A stretch of DNA of 64,000 nucleotides from Nocardioides sp. L-11A. GTDB lineage: Bacteria > Actinomycetota > Actinomycetes > Propionibacteriales > Nocardioidaceae. The notes under the pieces were generated by a model. It ran no database searches and was not told the origin of the DNA. It was given only the letters and a program-made list of their open reading frames with translations. The position numbers were made by a program, and so were the translations under genes. The DNA is taken from positions 5,456,001-5,520,000 of the forward strand of contig CP124680.1 in assembly GCA_029961745.1 (NCBI GenBank), read 5' to 3'. Positions within the stretch are counted from its first letter, which is position 1; every line of letters starts with the position of its first letter. Of this stretch, positions 37,373-45,647 are shown piece by piece.

Positions 37373-38245
37373 ATGAGCACCGCCCGGCCGACGATCGTCG
37401 ACGCCCACGCCCACCTGTGGGACCCGGCCGCGAACCCCTGGTACCCGCGCCTGCACGCCTTCGCCGAGGGGACGGCGAGCCCCTGGCTGCTCGACCGGCA
37501 CCGGTACGCCGACCTCGCCGCGCACCACCCGGCGGTCACCCTGGCCGGTCTGGTGCACGTGGCAGCGAGCTCGGCACCGCACGCCTATCTCGACGAGGCT
37601 GGCTGGCTGGACGCGGAGCGCGCCTCCGCCCCGGTGCCGATCGTCTCGATCGGCACGGTCGACCCGGACCTCCCCGCCGCCGAGCTCGTCGCGCACCTCG
37701 ACCAGCAGGCGGCGTACGACCACCTCCGCGGGATCCGGGTCTTCACCGGGATCGAGCCCGACGCCCCCGGGACCGCGCCGCTCCTGGACTGGCTCGCCGA
37801 GCGCGAGCTGGTCTTCGACCTGGTCGCGACGCCCGGCACGCTGCCCGCCTGGGCATCGCTGCTGGCCGGGCGGCCGGGCCTGCGCGTGGTGCTGGAGCAC
37901 CTCGGGTCGCCGCAGGACCTCAGCCCGGAGGGGTACGCCGCCTGGCGGGACGCGATGCGGCGCGCGGCCGAGGAGACCGACTGGGCGTGCAAGTTCTCCG
38001 GGCTCGGCATGGTGCTGCCGAGCGTGACGGCGGCGACCCTGCGGCCGTGGCTGGAGGACGCCGCGGCGGCCTGGGGCTGGGAGCGGCTCCTGTTCGGCTC
38101 GAACATGCCGATCGACGCGCGGCGGGTCCGACACCCCGACCTGCTGGCCGCGATCGTGCCGCTGGTCGGCGAGCTGGCGAGCGCCGCGGAGGGCGCGCGG
38201 TTCTTCGCGGACAACGCCCGCGCCGCCTACGACCTGCCCGCCTGA
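37373..38245 (+). CDS. Amidohydrolase family 2 (TIM-barrel metal-dependent hydrolase/decarboxylase)
   Basis: A 290-residue TIM-barrel protein of the COG3618 type. It has DAHAHLWDP (~10-18, metal-binding HxH), GIRVF, VLEHLGSPQ (His) and GSNMPIDARR (Asp near the C-terminus). The family includes lactonases acting on sugar or aromatic lactones and decarboxylases. It is not obviously part of an operon: upstream is the divergent SMR gene and downstream is a VOC gene with its own promoter. Confidence 0.82.
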   Translation: MSTARPTIVDAHAHLWDPAANPWYPRLHAFAEGTASPWLLDRHRYADLAAHHPAVTLAGLVHVAASSAPHAYLDEAGWLDAERASAPVPIVSIGTVDPDLPAAELVAHLDQQAAYDHLRGIRVFTGIEPDAPGTAPLLDWLAERELVFDLVATPGTLPAWASLLAGRPGLRVVLEHLGSPQDLSPEGYAAWRDAMRRAAEETDWACKFSGLGMVLPSVTAATLRPWLEDAAAAWGWERLLFGSNMPIDARRVRHPDLLAAIVPLVGELASAAEGARFFADNARAAYDLPA

Positions 38246-38321
38246 CCCGTCGACCGGATCTTCCCGCCGACCCCTGCGGCAGGTCGTCAGGAATCGAGAA
38301 GCGGCGCGGTGCCGGCGCGCC

Positions 38322-38334
38322 TAGCGTCGGGGAC
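38322..38334 (+). promoter_or_regulatory. Leaderless-type -10 element of the two-domain VOC gene
   Basis: TAGCGT at 38322-38327 lies 7 nt before the ATG at 38335 with no Shine-Dalgarno sequence between. The same hexamer and spacing recur before the genes starting at 48374 and 49533. Confidence 0.55.
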
Positions 38335-39012
38335 ATGAACTCCATCCAGATCCTCACCCTCGAGGTGGCCGACCCGGCCGCCGCCCGCGACTTCTACACC
38401 CGCGCCTTCGGGCCGGAGCTCCCGCTCTCCTTCCGCGCCGGTCAGTCGCCGACCGACGGCTTCCGCGGCTTCCACATCTCGCTGACCATGGCCCAGCCGG
38501 CCGACGTGGACGGGCTCGTGGCGACGGCCCTGGAGGCGGGCGCAACCACGATCAAGCCGGTCACCAAGTCGCTGTGGGGCTACGGCGGCGTGCTCCGCGC
38601 GCCCGACGGCGCGATCTGGAAGGTGGTCAGCTCCTCGAAGAAGAACACCCGGCCGGTCAGCCGGGAGATCGAGAGCATCGTGCTGCTCCTCGGCGCGGAC
38701 GACGTGGCGGCGAGCAAGCGCTTCTACGTCGAGCGCGGCTTCGGCGTCGCGAAGAGCTTCGGCAGGAAGTACGTCGAGTTCGAGCCCGGCGCGGGCGCGG
38801 TCACCCTCGGCCTGCTCAGCCGCAAGGCCCTCGCCAAGGACGCCGGCGTCGCGATGGAGGGCAGCGGCTCGCACCGGATCACGCTGTCCGACGGCGGTGC
38901 CGCGGCGAGCGACCCGGACGGCTTCGCGTGGGAGCCCGCGCTCCCGGCTCAGCGCCAGGCGCCGGAGACGACCTCGTCGAGCGCGGCGCCGATCAGCTCC
39001 AGCAGCGACTGA
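38335..39012 (+). CDS. Two-domain VOC-family protein
   Basis: A 225-residue protein with two glyoxalase-like modules: residues ~1-105 (LEVADPAAARDFYTRAFGPE, then APDGAIWKVV) and ~115-205 (VLLLGADDVAASKRFYVERG, then DPDGFAWEPAL). The tail is Ser/Thr rich. The ATG at 38335 follows a leaderless-type -10. The last 64 nt overlap the convergent TetR gene, so the Ser-rich tail is encoded by DNA that also codes the repressor's C-terminus. The substrate is unknown. Confidence 0.82.
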   Translation: MNSIQILTLEVADPAAARDFYTRAFGPELPLSFRAGQSPTDGFRGFHISLTMAQPADVDGLVATALEAGATTIKPVTKSLWGYGGVLRAPDGAIWKVVSSSKKNTRPVSREIESIVLLLGADDVAASKRFYVERGFGVAKSFGRKYVEFEPGAGAVTLGLLSRKALAKDAGVAMEGSGSHRITLSDGGAAASDPDGFAWEPALPAQRQAPETTSSSAAPISSSSD

Positions 39013-39527
39013 TCCTCGACGGCCAGCCAGCGGCGATAGGCGTACTCCGCCGCCGCGAGCACCACCTCGACGGCGATGCCCGCCCGCACGTCGTCGTCGG
39101 GCACGCCCATCCGCCCGGCGGCGAGCGCGACCAGCGCGGTGCGGTCGTCGTCGGCGATGAGCACCACCCGCGGGGCCAGCTCCGGCGCGGTCCGCATCGC
39201 CGCCCGCCAGTGCCGGAGCTCGACGTCGGGCACCTCGGCGCTCCGCTCGCGGATCACCGCGGCCAGCGCCGGCGCCACGGGCTCGCCGTCGGGCCGCTCG
39301 GCGTACGTCGCGACGATCTCGGCGCTGCTCACGAGCAGGGGCTGGAGCAGCAGGTCCTCCTTCGCGGCGACGTAGCGGAAGTAGGTGCTCGTCGAGACCC
39401 CCGCCGCCGCCGCGATCTCGTCGGTCGTGACCGCCGCGAAGCCGCGCTCGGCGAACAGCGTCCAGGCGGCGTCCTGGATGTCGCGGCGCACCCGGAGCCG
39501 GTTGCGCTCACGCAGGGTCAGGGCCAT
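38949..39527 (-). CDS. TetR-family repressor of the KstD-like gene
   Basis: This 192-residue protein has the TetR helix-turn-helix (TLFAERGFAAVTTDEIAAAA, then VSTSTYFRYVAAKEDLL) and a helical C-terminal ligand domain. The start is the ATG at 39527; the larger frame extends antisense into the flavoprotein gene. It is divergent from the KstD-like gene, and the 81-nt gap holds a strong dyad operator (39564-39598). Steroid- or CoA-thioester-type effectors are known for TetR regulators beside kstD genes, but none can be assigned here. Confidence 0.87.
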   Translation of the reverse strand: MALTLRERNRLRVRRDIQDAAWTLFAERGFAAVTTDEIAAAAGVSTSTYFRYVAAKEDLLLQPLLVSSAEIVATYAERPDGEPVAPALAAVIRERSAEVPDVELRHWRAAMRTAPELAPRVVLIADDDRTALVALAAGRMGVPDDDVRAGIAVEVVLAAAEYAYRRWLAVEDQSLLELIGAALDEVVSGAWR

Positions 39528-39563
39528 CCGGCGACCCTCCCACGTTGCGGTACCGCTCACAAG

Positions 39564-39598
39564 TTGATAGAAACTCCCAAATTCGGAGTGACTATCAA
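39564..39598 (+). promoter_or_regulatory. TetR dyad operator upstream of the KstD-like gene
   Basis: A long dyad, symmetric about 39581: outer arms TTGATAG (39564-39570) and CTATCAA (39592-39598), inner arms ACTCC (39573-39577) and GGAGT (39585-39589). It is markedly AT-rich. The right arm abuts the AAGGAGTG ribosome-binding site of the gene at 39609, so a bound repressor would block transcription start. Confidence 0.78.
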
Positions 39599-39608
39599 GG
39601 AGTGAGCA

Positions 39609-41327
39609 ATGACCGACGAGACGTACGACGTGGTCGTGGTCGGCTCGGGCGGCGCGGGCATGGCGGCCGCGATCACCGCGGCCGCGCACGGGCTGTCGAC
39701 GGTGGTGCTGGAGAAGGCCGCCGCGTGGGGCGGCACCACCGCCCGGTCCGGCGGCGGGGTCTGGATCCCCGGCAACGACGTCCTCCGCCGGCACCTGCCG
39801 GCGGACGACCTCGACGACGCGCGCCGCTACCTGCACGCGATCGTCGACCCCGACGCGGGCGTCGCCCCGACCCGGATCGACACCTATCTCGACCGGGGCG
39901 CGGAGGCGCTGCGCTTCCTCACCGAGCACTCGGCCCTGGACCTGGAGTGGGTGCGCGGCTACTCCGACTACTTCCCCGAGGCGCCGGGCGGGCGGGCCGG
40001 CGGGCGCTCCTGCGAGCCGCGACCCTTCGACACCCGGCGCATCGGCGCGGACGCCGCGACCATGCAGCCGTTCTACACGAAGGCGCCGCTGAACGTCGTG
40101 GTCAAGCAGTCCGACTACCGGTGGCTCAGCACCGGTCTGCGGCACTGGCGCGGGCCGCTGCACATGCTCCGGGTCGGCCTGCGGACCGTGCTCGCCCGGC
40201 TCCGCGGCCGCCGCCTGGTCGGGCTCGGCAGCGCGCTGTCGTCATCGCTGCTGGTCGGGGTGCGCGACCTCGGCGTACCGCTCCGCCTCGACACCGCGCT
40301 GGCCGAGCTGATCCGCGACGGCGACCGGGTGACCGGCGTCCGGACGGCGTCGGGTGATCGGATCATGGCCCGACGAGGAGTCGTCCTCGCCTGCGGTGGC
40401 TTCGACCACTCCGCCGCGATGCGTGCCGAGCACCAGCGCGAACCCGCCGGGCCGCAGCTCTCGCTCGGCGCCGTCACCAACACCGGCGACGGCATCCGCG
40501 CCGCGGTCGAGGCCGGCGCTGCGACCGCCCTCATGGACGACGCCTGGTGGGCACCGTCGATCCCGCTCCCCCGCGGCCCGTGGTTCGCGCTCGCCGAGCG
40601 CTCACTGCCCGGCAGCATCATGGTCAACGCCCGCGGCGAGCGGTTCATGAACGAGTCGCTGCCGTACGTCGAGGCGACGCACCGCATGTTCGGCGGCCGG
40701 TACGGCGCCGGGGCCGGTCCGGCCGAGAACCTCCCCTGCTGGCTGGTGTTCGACCAGACCTACCGCGACCGCTACCTCTTCGCCGGCGTCACCGGCGGCC
40801 GCCCGCTCCCGAAGTCCTGGCTGGCCGACGGGGCGATCACCCGCGCCGGGAGTCTCGACGGGCTGGCCGCCGCGATCGGCGTACCGCCCGCGGCGCTGGC
40901 CCGGACCGTCGACCGCTTCAACGGGTTCGCCCGGGCGGGCGTCGACGCGGACTTCCACCGCGGCGAGTCGGCGTACGACCACTACTACGGCGACACCACG
41001 AACAAGCCCAACCCGAGCCTCGGCGTCCTCGCCAAGGGACCCTTCTACGCGGCCCGGATGGTGCCCGCGGACCTCGGCACCAAGGGCGGCGTGGTCACCG
41101 ACGAGCGGGCGCGGGCGCTGCGTGCCGACGGCAGCGTGATCGAGGGTCTGTACGCCGCGGGCAACGTCAGTGCCGCGGTCATGGGCCACACCTACGCCGG
41201 GCCCGGCGCGACGATCGGGCCGGCGCTGGTGTTCGGCTATCTCGCGGCGCTGGACTGTGCGGGCGACGGCGCGACTCCCGCGGGAGGCGTCAGCGGATCG
41301 CGAACCCGAGCCAGGAGCCGAGGATGA
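39609..41327 (+). CDS. 3-ketosteroid-delta1-dehydrogenase-like FAD oxidoreductase
   Basis: A 572-residue flavoprotein. The FAD-binding loop VVVVGSGGAGMAAA lies at the N-terminus. The KstD catalytic residues are in place: Tyr121 (SDYFPE), Tyr353 (ESLPYVE), Tyr529 and Gly533 (HTYAGPGATIG). They match Tyr119, Tyr318, Tyr487 and Gly491 of the Rhodococcus enzyme. It would introduce the 1,2 double bond into a 3-ketosteroid using a quinone-type acceptor. A strong ribosome-binding site precedes the ATG. The gene stands alone under a TetR regulator, with no other steroid-ring genes nearby. Confidence 0.85.
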   Translation: MTDETYDVVVVGSGGAGMAAAITAAAHGLSTVVLEKAAAWGGTTARSGGGVWIPGNDVLRRHLPADDLDDARRYLHAIVDPDAGVAPTRIDTYLDRGAEALRFLTEHSALDLEWVRGYSDYFPEAPGGRAGGRSCEPRPFDTRRIGADAATMQPFYTKAPLNVVVKQSDYRWLSTGLRHWRGPLHMLRVGLRTVLARLRGRRLVGLGSALSSSLLVGVRDLGVPLRLDTALAELIRDGDRVTGVRTASGDRIMARRGVVLACGGFDHSAAMRAEHQREPAGPQLSLGAVTNTGDGIRAAVEAGAATALMDDAWWAPSIPLPRGPWFALAERSLPGSIMVNARGERFMNESLPYVEATHRMFGGRYGAGAGPAENLPCWLVFDQTYRDRYLFAGVTGGRPLPKSWLADGAITRAGSLDGLAAAIGVPPAALARTVDRFNGFARAGVDADFHRGESAYDHYYGDTTNKPNPSLGVLAKGPFYAARMVPADLGTKGGVVTDERARALRADGSVIEGLYAAGNVSAAVMGHTYAGPGATIGPALVFGYLAALDCAGDGATPAGGVSGSRTRARSRG

Positions 41328-41631
41328 CGGTGGCCACGACCACCTCGACCCGGCGGGCGAGGCGGGAGGGGTAGACCCGGTCCTCGAAGTAGTGGGCGAT
41401 GAACCCGCGCTCGTCCATCCGCGGCTTGCCGGCGCCCTCGCGCCCCCAGTCCTCGAGCCGGGACAGCGGGCAGGCCGCGTCGGTCGCAGCCATCCGACCG
41501 CCCCAGATCGCGGCGGCGAGATGCGGGATGAACACCCACGGCATCAGCCAGGCGAGGAAGCCGCCGACCACCGTGAAGCCGACGAACAGGACGTGCGCCA
41601 CGAAGGCTCCTGCTGCGACGACCCGGTGCAT
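41290..41631 (-). CDS. DUF2784-family small membrane protein
   Basis: A 113-residue protein with three or so hydrophobic segments (VVAAGAFVAHVLFVGFTVVG; WVFIPHLAAAIWGG; VVVATVILGSWLGF) separated by a loop with CPLSRLEDWGREGAG. This is the DUF2784 pattern, where the C-P-L-x-x-x-E-x-W block is conserved. Function unknown. Its 3' end overlaps the convergent KstD-like gene by 38 nt. Confidence 0.83.
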   Translation of the reverse strand: MHRVVAAGAFVAHVLFVGFTVVGGFLAWLMPWVFIPHLAAAIWGGRMAATDAACPLSRLEDWGREGAGKPRMDERGFIAHYFEDRVYPSRLARRVEVVVATVILGSWLGFAIR

Positions 41632-41672
41632 GGCACAGATTGTAGGTACGCCGATCGTGCGATCATCGGCGG

Positions 41673-42101
41673 GTGCTGCTCGAGATCCGCGGACACCGTC
41701 TGCCCGGCCGGAGCTGGCAGGTCACCGACGCACCCCACGGCAACGTCCACGTCGGCCTCCAGGTCGGCCGGGAGCCCCATGACCTGGTGCCCGGTGACGC
41801 GGCCGAGGCCGTCTGGTCGACCGAGCTCACCCTCGTCGACAAGGACGGGACGACCGACGTCCGCGGGCCCGCCGTCCAGGGTCCGCGTGGCGCACGGTTC
41901 GTCTACCTCACCTGGGGCGACGTCGGGCCGGACGGCGGCTTCGCCATGTTCCGCCGCGCCAAGCTGATGCTCGACGACGTCCTCGCGGTCGGCGCCGGCC
42001 CGGGAGGGCGGGTGATCGCCACCGTCGACCTCACCGACGAGCGCGGCGGGCCGCGGTGCGCGCGGCTGAAGCCGCCCGCCCTGGTGCTCACCGCCGGCTG
42101 A
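41673..42101 (+). CDS. DUF5990-family protein, function unknown
   Basis: A 142-residue soluble beta-rich protein (LLEIRGHRLPGRSW; NVHVGLQVGREPHDLVPGDA; RFVYLTWG). It resembles the DUF5990 family of small actinobacterial proteins. The GTG at 41673 has the hexamer GATCAT upstream and no clear ribosome-binding site. It is divergent from the DUF2784 gene and convergent with the grpB-type gene. Confidence 0.7.
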   Translation: MLLEIRGHRLPGRSWQVTDAPHGNVHVGLQVGREPHDLVPGDAAEAVWSTELTLVDKDGTTDVRGPAVQGPRGARFVYLTWGDVGPDGGFAMFRRAKLMLDDVLAVGAGPGGRVIATVDLTDERGGPRCARLKPPALVLTAG

Positions 42102-42113
42102 GCGCGCCGACGG

Positions 42114-42719
42114 TCAGGTCAATCCGGTCGCCGCGAACGCCCGGGCGTAGATCTCCCGCACCACCCGCTCCTTGCGGGCGTTGTACTGCATGCCGTGCTC
42201 CCCCGCGGCGGTCGAGGCGGCGGACGCGGCGAGCTTGGCCGCGGCGTACCGCTCACGCTCGTCGGGGTTGCCGCGCAGCCAGTCGCGGAAGATCCGGTGC
42301 CGGACGACCTCGGGGCTCTCGGGGCCGAAGACGTGCAGGTGGCTCACCGGCTCCGCGCCGCGCAGCAGCCGGTGCTCGTGCCACCACGGCTCACGGATCC
42401 GCAGCGCGAATCCGACCTCCTCCAACGCCGGCACGTACGCCGCCTCGTCGGCCGGGTCGGCGACGACGAGGTCGATGTCGATGACCGGCTTGGCGGGCAG
42501 GCCGGGGACGGCGGTGGAGCCGACGTGCTCGACGGTGAGCGCCCGCCAGCCGAGGGCGTCCCTGACCGCGGCGGCGATCTCCGCGAACCGCGCCGGCCAC
42601 GCGGGGTCGGGAGGGACGACGGCGACGTCCGGGCTGGGTCCGGCACCATCGACCCACGGCGAGGAGCCGGGCGGGGCGGGCTCCTCGTGGAAGGTGACGA
42701 TCTCGGCGCGGGTGGGCAC
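42114..42719 (-). CDS. GrpB-family nucleotidyltransferase-fold protein
   Basis: A 201-residue protein with the nucleotidyltransferase-like motif VEHVGSTAVPGLPAKPVIDI, followed by LHVFGPESPEVVRHRIFRDW, as in the GrpB/UPF0157 family. The GTG at 42719 lies 2 nt after the response-regulator stop, so it is the last gene of the VanX-like/racemase/ligase/two-component operon. Some family members are fused to CoaE-type kinases; this one is free-standing. Its function in the operon is unknown. Confidence 0.83.
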   Translation of the reverse strand: MPTRAEIVTFHEEPAPPGSSPWVDGAGPSPDVAVVPPDPAWPARFAEIAAAVRDALGWRALTVEHVGSTAVPGLPAKPVIDIDLVVADPADEAAYVPALEEVGFALRIREPWWHEHRLLRGAEPVSHLHVFGPESPEVVRHRIFRDWLRGNPDERERYAAAKLAASAASTAAGEHGMQYNARKERVVREIYARAFAATGLT

Positions 42720-42721
42720 GA

Positions 42722-43387
42722 TCAGCCCACCAGGCCGTGCTCGTGGGCGAAGACCACGATCTGCACCCGGTCGCGCAGGCCCAGCTTGCGCAAGATGGCG
42801 CCGACGTGGGTCTTGACCGTCGACTCGCTGAGGAACACCCGCCCGGCGATCTCCTGGTTGGACAGGCCCTTCGCGACCGCCCCGAAGACCTCGCGCTCCT
42901 TGTCGGTGAGGCCGAGGTACGCCGGCGGCGGGGTCACGGCGGCCTGGAACTGGCTGTCGAGCAGGGTGGACAGGTCGGCCGGGGCGAGCACCGCGTTGCC
43001 GGAGTGGACCGTGCGGATCGCGTCGCGCAGCATCACCGGCGTGGTGCCCTTGAGGAGGAACCCGCTGGCGCCGTACCGGATCGCGGTGGCGGCCCGGTCG
43101 TCGAGGTTGAAGGTGGTCAGCACGATCACCCGCACCGGGCGCTCGCGGCGGGCGGTGCGGTCGGGCAGGAAGATCTGGCGGGTCGCCTCGACCCCGTCCA
43201 TCTCCGGCATCCGGATGTCCATCAGCACCACGTCGGGCGCGAGCTCGTCGACCTGGCGCACGGCCTCGACGCCGTCGGCCGCGGTGCCGATCACCCCCAT
43301 GCCCTCCTGGGCGTCGACGATCACCCGCACTCCCTCGCGGAACAGCTCCTGGTCGTCGACGAGAAGGACCTTGATCGGCTCGCTCAC
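42722..43387 (-). CDS. NarL/FixJ-type response regulator
   Basis: A 221-residue regulator. The receiver domain (~1-130) has the acidic pair (LLVDD, Asp11 and Asp12), phospho-acceptor Asp57 (VVLMDIRMPEMDG) and the conserved Lys in FLLKG. The C-terminal LuxR helix-turn-helix (~155-215) has LTDKEREVFGAVAKGLSNQE and SESTVKTHVGAILRKL. It pairs with the histidine kinase 8 nt upstream. Known VanR proteins are OmpR-type, so this would be a different control logic for the cell-wall genes. Confidence 0.9.
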   Translation of the reverse strand: MSEPIKVLLVDDQELFREGVRVIVDAQEGMGVIGTAADGVEAVRQVDELAPDVVLMDIRMPEMDGVEATRQIFLPDRTARRERPVRVIVLTTFNLDDRAATAIRYGASGFLLKGTTPVMLRDAIRTVHSGNAVLAPADLSTLLDSQFQAAVTPPPAYLGLTDKEREVFGAVAKGLSNQEIAGRVFLSESTVKTHVGAILRKLGLRDRVQIVVFAHEHGLVG

Positions 43388-43395
43388 ACCCGCGA

Positions 43396-44679
43396 TTATC
43401 GCGCCCGCACCGGCACCCAGGCGGTCGCGGTGAAGGTCGGCGGGTCGGTGCGCCGGCGGACGTCCAGTCGGCCGCCGACCGCCTCGAGCCGTCGCCGCAT
43501 GCCGTCCAGTCCCTGGCCACCTGCCGGCGGAGGCTGGACCGGAGGCGGCGGGGGCGGAGGCAGCGGGACCGCGATCGGGTGGGTCACGTCGAGTGCCGGG
43601 TCGGGCTCGGCGACGGGCTCCGGCAGCGCGTTGCGCACCTCGATCCGCAGGTCGCCGTCCCAGTGCCGCTCGACGTGCACCGGCTGATCGCGCGGTCCGT
43701 GCTTGATCGCGTTCGTGAGCATCTCCTGGAGGACCCGGAAGGCCACGACGGCGAGCTCGGGCGGCATCGGCTGCGGCGTACCGACCTCGGTCGTGAGCAC
43801 CTGGTGACCGCTGGCCCGCACGCCCTCGATCAGGCTGTCGAGATCGGCCTGCGGTCCGGCCGACGCCGCCGCCCCCGGCCGCTGCGCCGTGGAGGCGAGC
43901 ACCTGGCGGACGTCGTCGAGCGAGGACCGGGCCGAGGTGGCGATATTGGCCATCGTGAGCTTGAGGCCCTGGGTGTCGGCGTCCTCGAGGTACTGCGCGG
44001 ACTCGGCCTGCGCGAGGATCACGGCCAGCGAGTGACCGACGACGTCGTGCACGTCACGGGCCAGCTGGGCCTGCTCCTCCCGGAGCCGCGCGATCTCCTC
44101 GGCCTGGTCGCGCTGAGCCTCGGCGGCCACCTGCGAGCGGCGCGAGTCCTGCGAGCGGGAGGCGAAGCGCAGGGCCAGGCCGAGCAGCCAGGGCGTGGCG
44201 AGCAGCGCGATGCCGAGGATGCCCGCCGTCGCCCGCACGCCGTAGCCGCCGGCCCGGTACGCGTCCTCGGCCAGGCCGCCGATGCCCAGGTTGTCGAGTC
44301 CCTCGTAGAAGGAGTACGGCGAGAGCCAGACGACCGCGATCACCGCCCCGGCCGGGATGGACAGACCGCTGAGCCAGACCGTCGGGAGCCGTCCCCATCG
44401 CGCACACCCGAACGCGACGACGGCGAGCAGCACCTCGGTCACCATCGGGTCGACGCCGGTGAGCACCTGGAGCAGGCCGGTGAACCAGGCGACGGCGAGC
44501 GCGGCGCCGGGCAGTGCCCGCGACAGGCCGACCGCGACCGCGACGCCGGTGATGACCACGAGCGGTGGCCACAGCTCGACGTAGTAGTACCGGTTGATCT
44601 CGACCAGGCCGACCAGGAAGGCGGCGACGCCGGCCAGGAGGTCCGGCGCCCAGCGGGCCGCGCGGCTCGCCGGACTCAT
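43396..44679 (-). CDS. Membrane sensor histidine kinase (HisKA_3/NarX-DesK type)
   Basis: A 427-residue kinase with about five membrane segments in residues ~12-170, a coiled-coil (~180-205), a HisKA_3 dimerisation domain with phospho-acceptor His211 (LARDVHDVVGHSLAVI), and a HATPase_c domain containing EMLTNAIKHG and a late GGQGLDGMRRR. Inserted between them is a proline-rich loop (PLPPPPPPPVQPPP). The ATG at 44679 overlaps the acyltransferase stop by 4 nt. The ligand is unknown; the membrane part resembles no VanS sensor I know. Confidence 0.87.
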   Translation of the reverse strand: MSPASRAARWAPDLLAGVAAFLVGLVEINRYYYVELWPPLVVITGVAVAVGLSRALPGAALAVAWFTGLLQVLTGVDPMVTEVLLAVVAFGCARWGRLPTVWLSGLSIPAGAVIAVVWLSPYSFYEGLDNLGIGGLAEDAYRAGGYGVRATAGILGIALLATPWLLGLALRFASRSQDSRRSQVAAEAQRDQAEEIARLREEQAQLARDVHDVVGHSLAVILAQAESAQYLEDADTQGLKLTMANIATSARSSLDDVRQVLASTAQRPGAAASAGPQADLDSLIEGVRASGHQVLTTEVGTPQPMPPELAVVAFRVLQEMLTNAIKHGPRDQPVHVERHWDGDLRIEVRNALPEPVAEPDPALDVTHPIAVPLPPPPPPPVQPPPAGGQGLDGMRRRLEAVGGRLDVRRRTDPPTFTATAWVPVRAR

Positions 44680-45647
44680 GCCGTGACCTCGGCCCCGGTC
44701 GGTCGGCGCGTCCACCGACGCTGGAGCGGCGCCTCGACGTACCGCCAGGAGAGCATGGCCGCGACCAGGGTCAGCAGCACCGCGGGGAGCGGGGGCAGCC
44801 AGAGCGAGAGCGGGTAGTTCCACAGGTACGCCGCGTAGGACACGGTGCCCAGCGCCACGAGCACCCGGAGCGGCCCGGTCACCGTGACCCGGCTCCGGCA
44901 GGCGAGGATCAGCACACCGGTCAGCGCGGCGATGGCCGGACCTCCTGCCAGGTAGGTGAGGGCATGTCCCCGCAAGGGAACCACACTCAGCACCGCGAGG
45001 GCGGCCAGGGCCGCGGGCGCCGCCCGGGCCGGGAGCCGGGGCGCCAGCCGGTCGCCGTAGAGCCGCACGGCGGCGCCGATCACGAAGCACCCGGCCCAGC
45101 TGGTGGGCAGCGCGTACGCGAGATCGGGGTCCTCGGCCAGCCACCAGGTCGTCGCCAGGCAGGCCAGGGCGGTGCCGACGGCGGCGACGAGCAGGGCCCG
45201 GCCGCGGCCGAGCAGGAGCAGGGCGGCGGGCCACAACAGGTAGAACTGCTCCTCGGTCGCCAGGGTCCACAGGTGGAAGGTCGCGTCGCTGGCGTGGCCG
45301 AACGGCAGGTTGCCCGTCCAGGTCAACGCCCACAGCACGGTCCAGCCGAGCTCGTCCCGGTCGCCGAGTGGGTCGGCGACCAGCGTCACCAGCACCACGC
45401 CCGCGACCAGCACCAGCAGCGGCGGCACCAGGCGCCGGGCGCGGCGCAGGTAGAAGTCGCGCAGCGGCGGACGTCGCTCCAGCACGCCGGTGATGAGGTA
45501 GCCCGAGAGCGCGAAGAACATGACGACACCGACGACGCCGGCCCCCGGCGCGAGGTCGGGCAGCGCATGGCGCAACAGGACCAGACCGACCGCGATCCCC
45601 CGGAGCAGGTCCAGGCCGGCCACGCGCTCCGGGCGTGGCGGCCTCAC
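44676..45647 (-). CDS. Acyltransferase-3 family membrane protein (VanTm-like)
   Basis: A 323-residue membrane protein with about ten hydrophobic segments and acyltransferase_3 hallmarks: the N-terminal GLDLLRGIAVGLVLLRH with the catalytic-type His, then FFALSGYLITG and FYLRRARRLVPP. The GTG at 45647 overlaps the ligase stop by 4 nt. In VanT serine racemases this same domain is fused to the racemase as a membrane module. Here it is a separate gene in the same operon, as described for VanTm of VanL-type clusters. O-acylation of a surface glycan is the alternative. Confidence 0.82.
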   Translation of the reverse strand: MRPPRPERVAGLDLLRGIAVGLVLLRHALPDLAPGAGVVGVVMFFALSGYLITGVLERRPPLRDFYLRRARRLVPPLLVLVAGVVLVTLVADPLGDRDELGWTVLWALTWTGNLPFGHASDATFHLWTLATEEQFYLLWPAALLLLGRGRALLVAAVGTALACLATTWWLAEDPDLAYALPTSWAGCFVIGAAVRLYGDRLAPRLPARAAPAALAALAVLSVVPLRGHALTYLAGGPAIAALTGVLILACRSRVTVTGPLRVLVALGTVSYAAYLWNYPLSLWLPPLPAVLLTLVAAMLSWRYVEAPLQRRWTRRPTGAEVTA

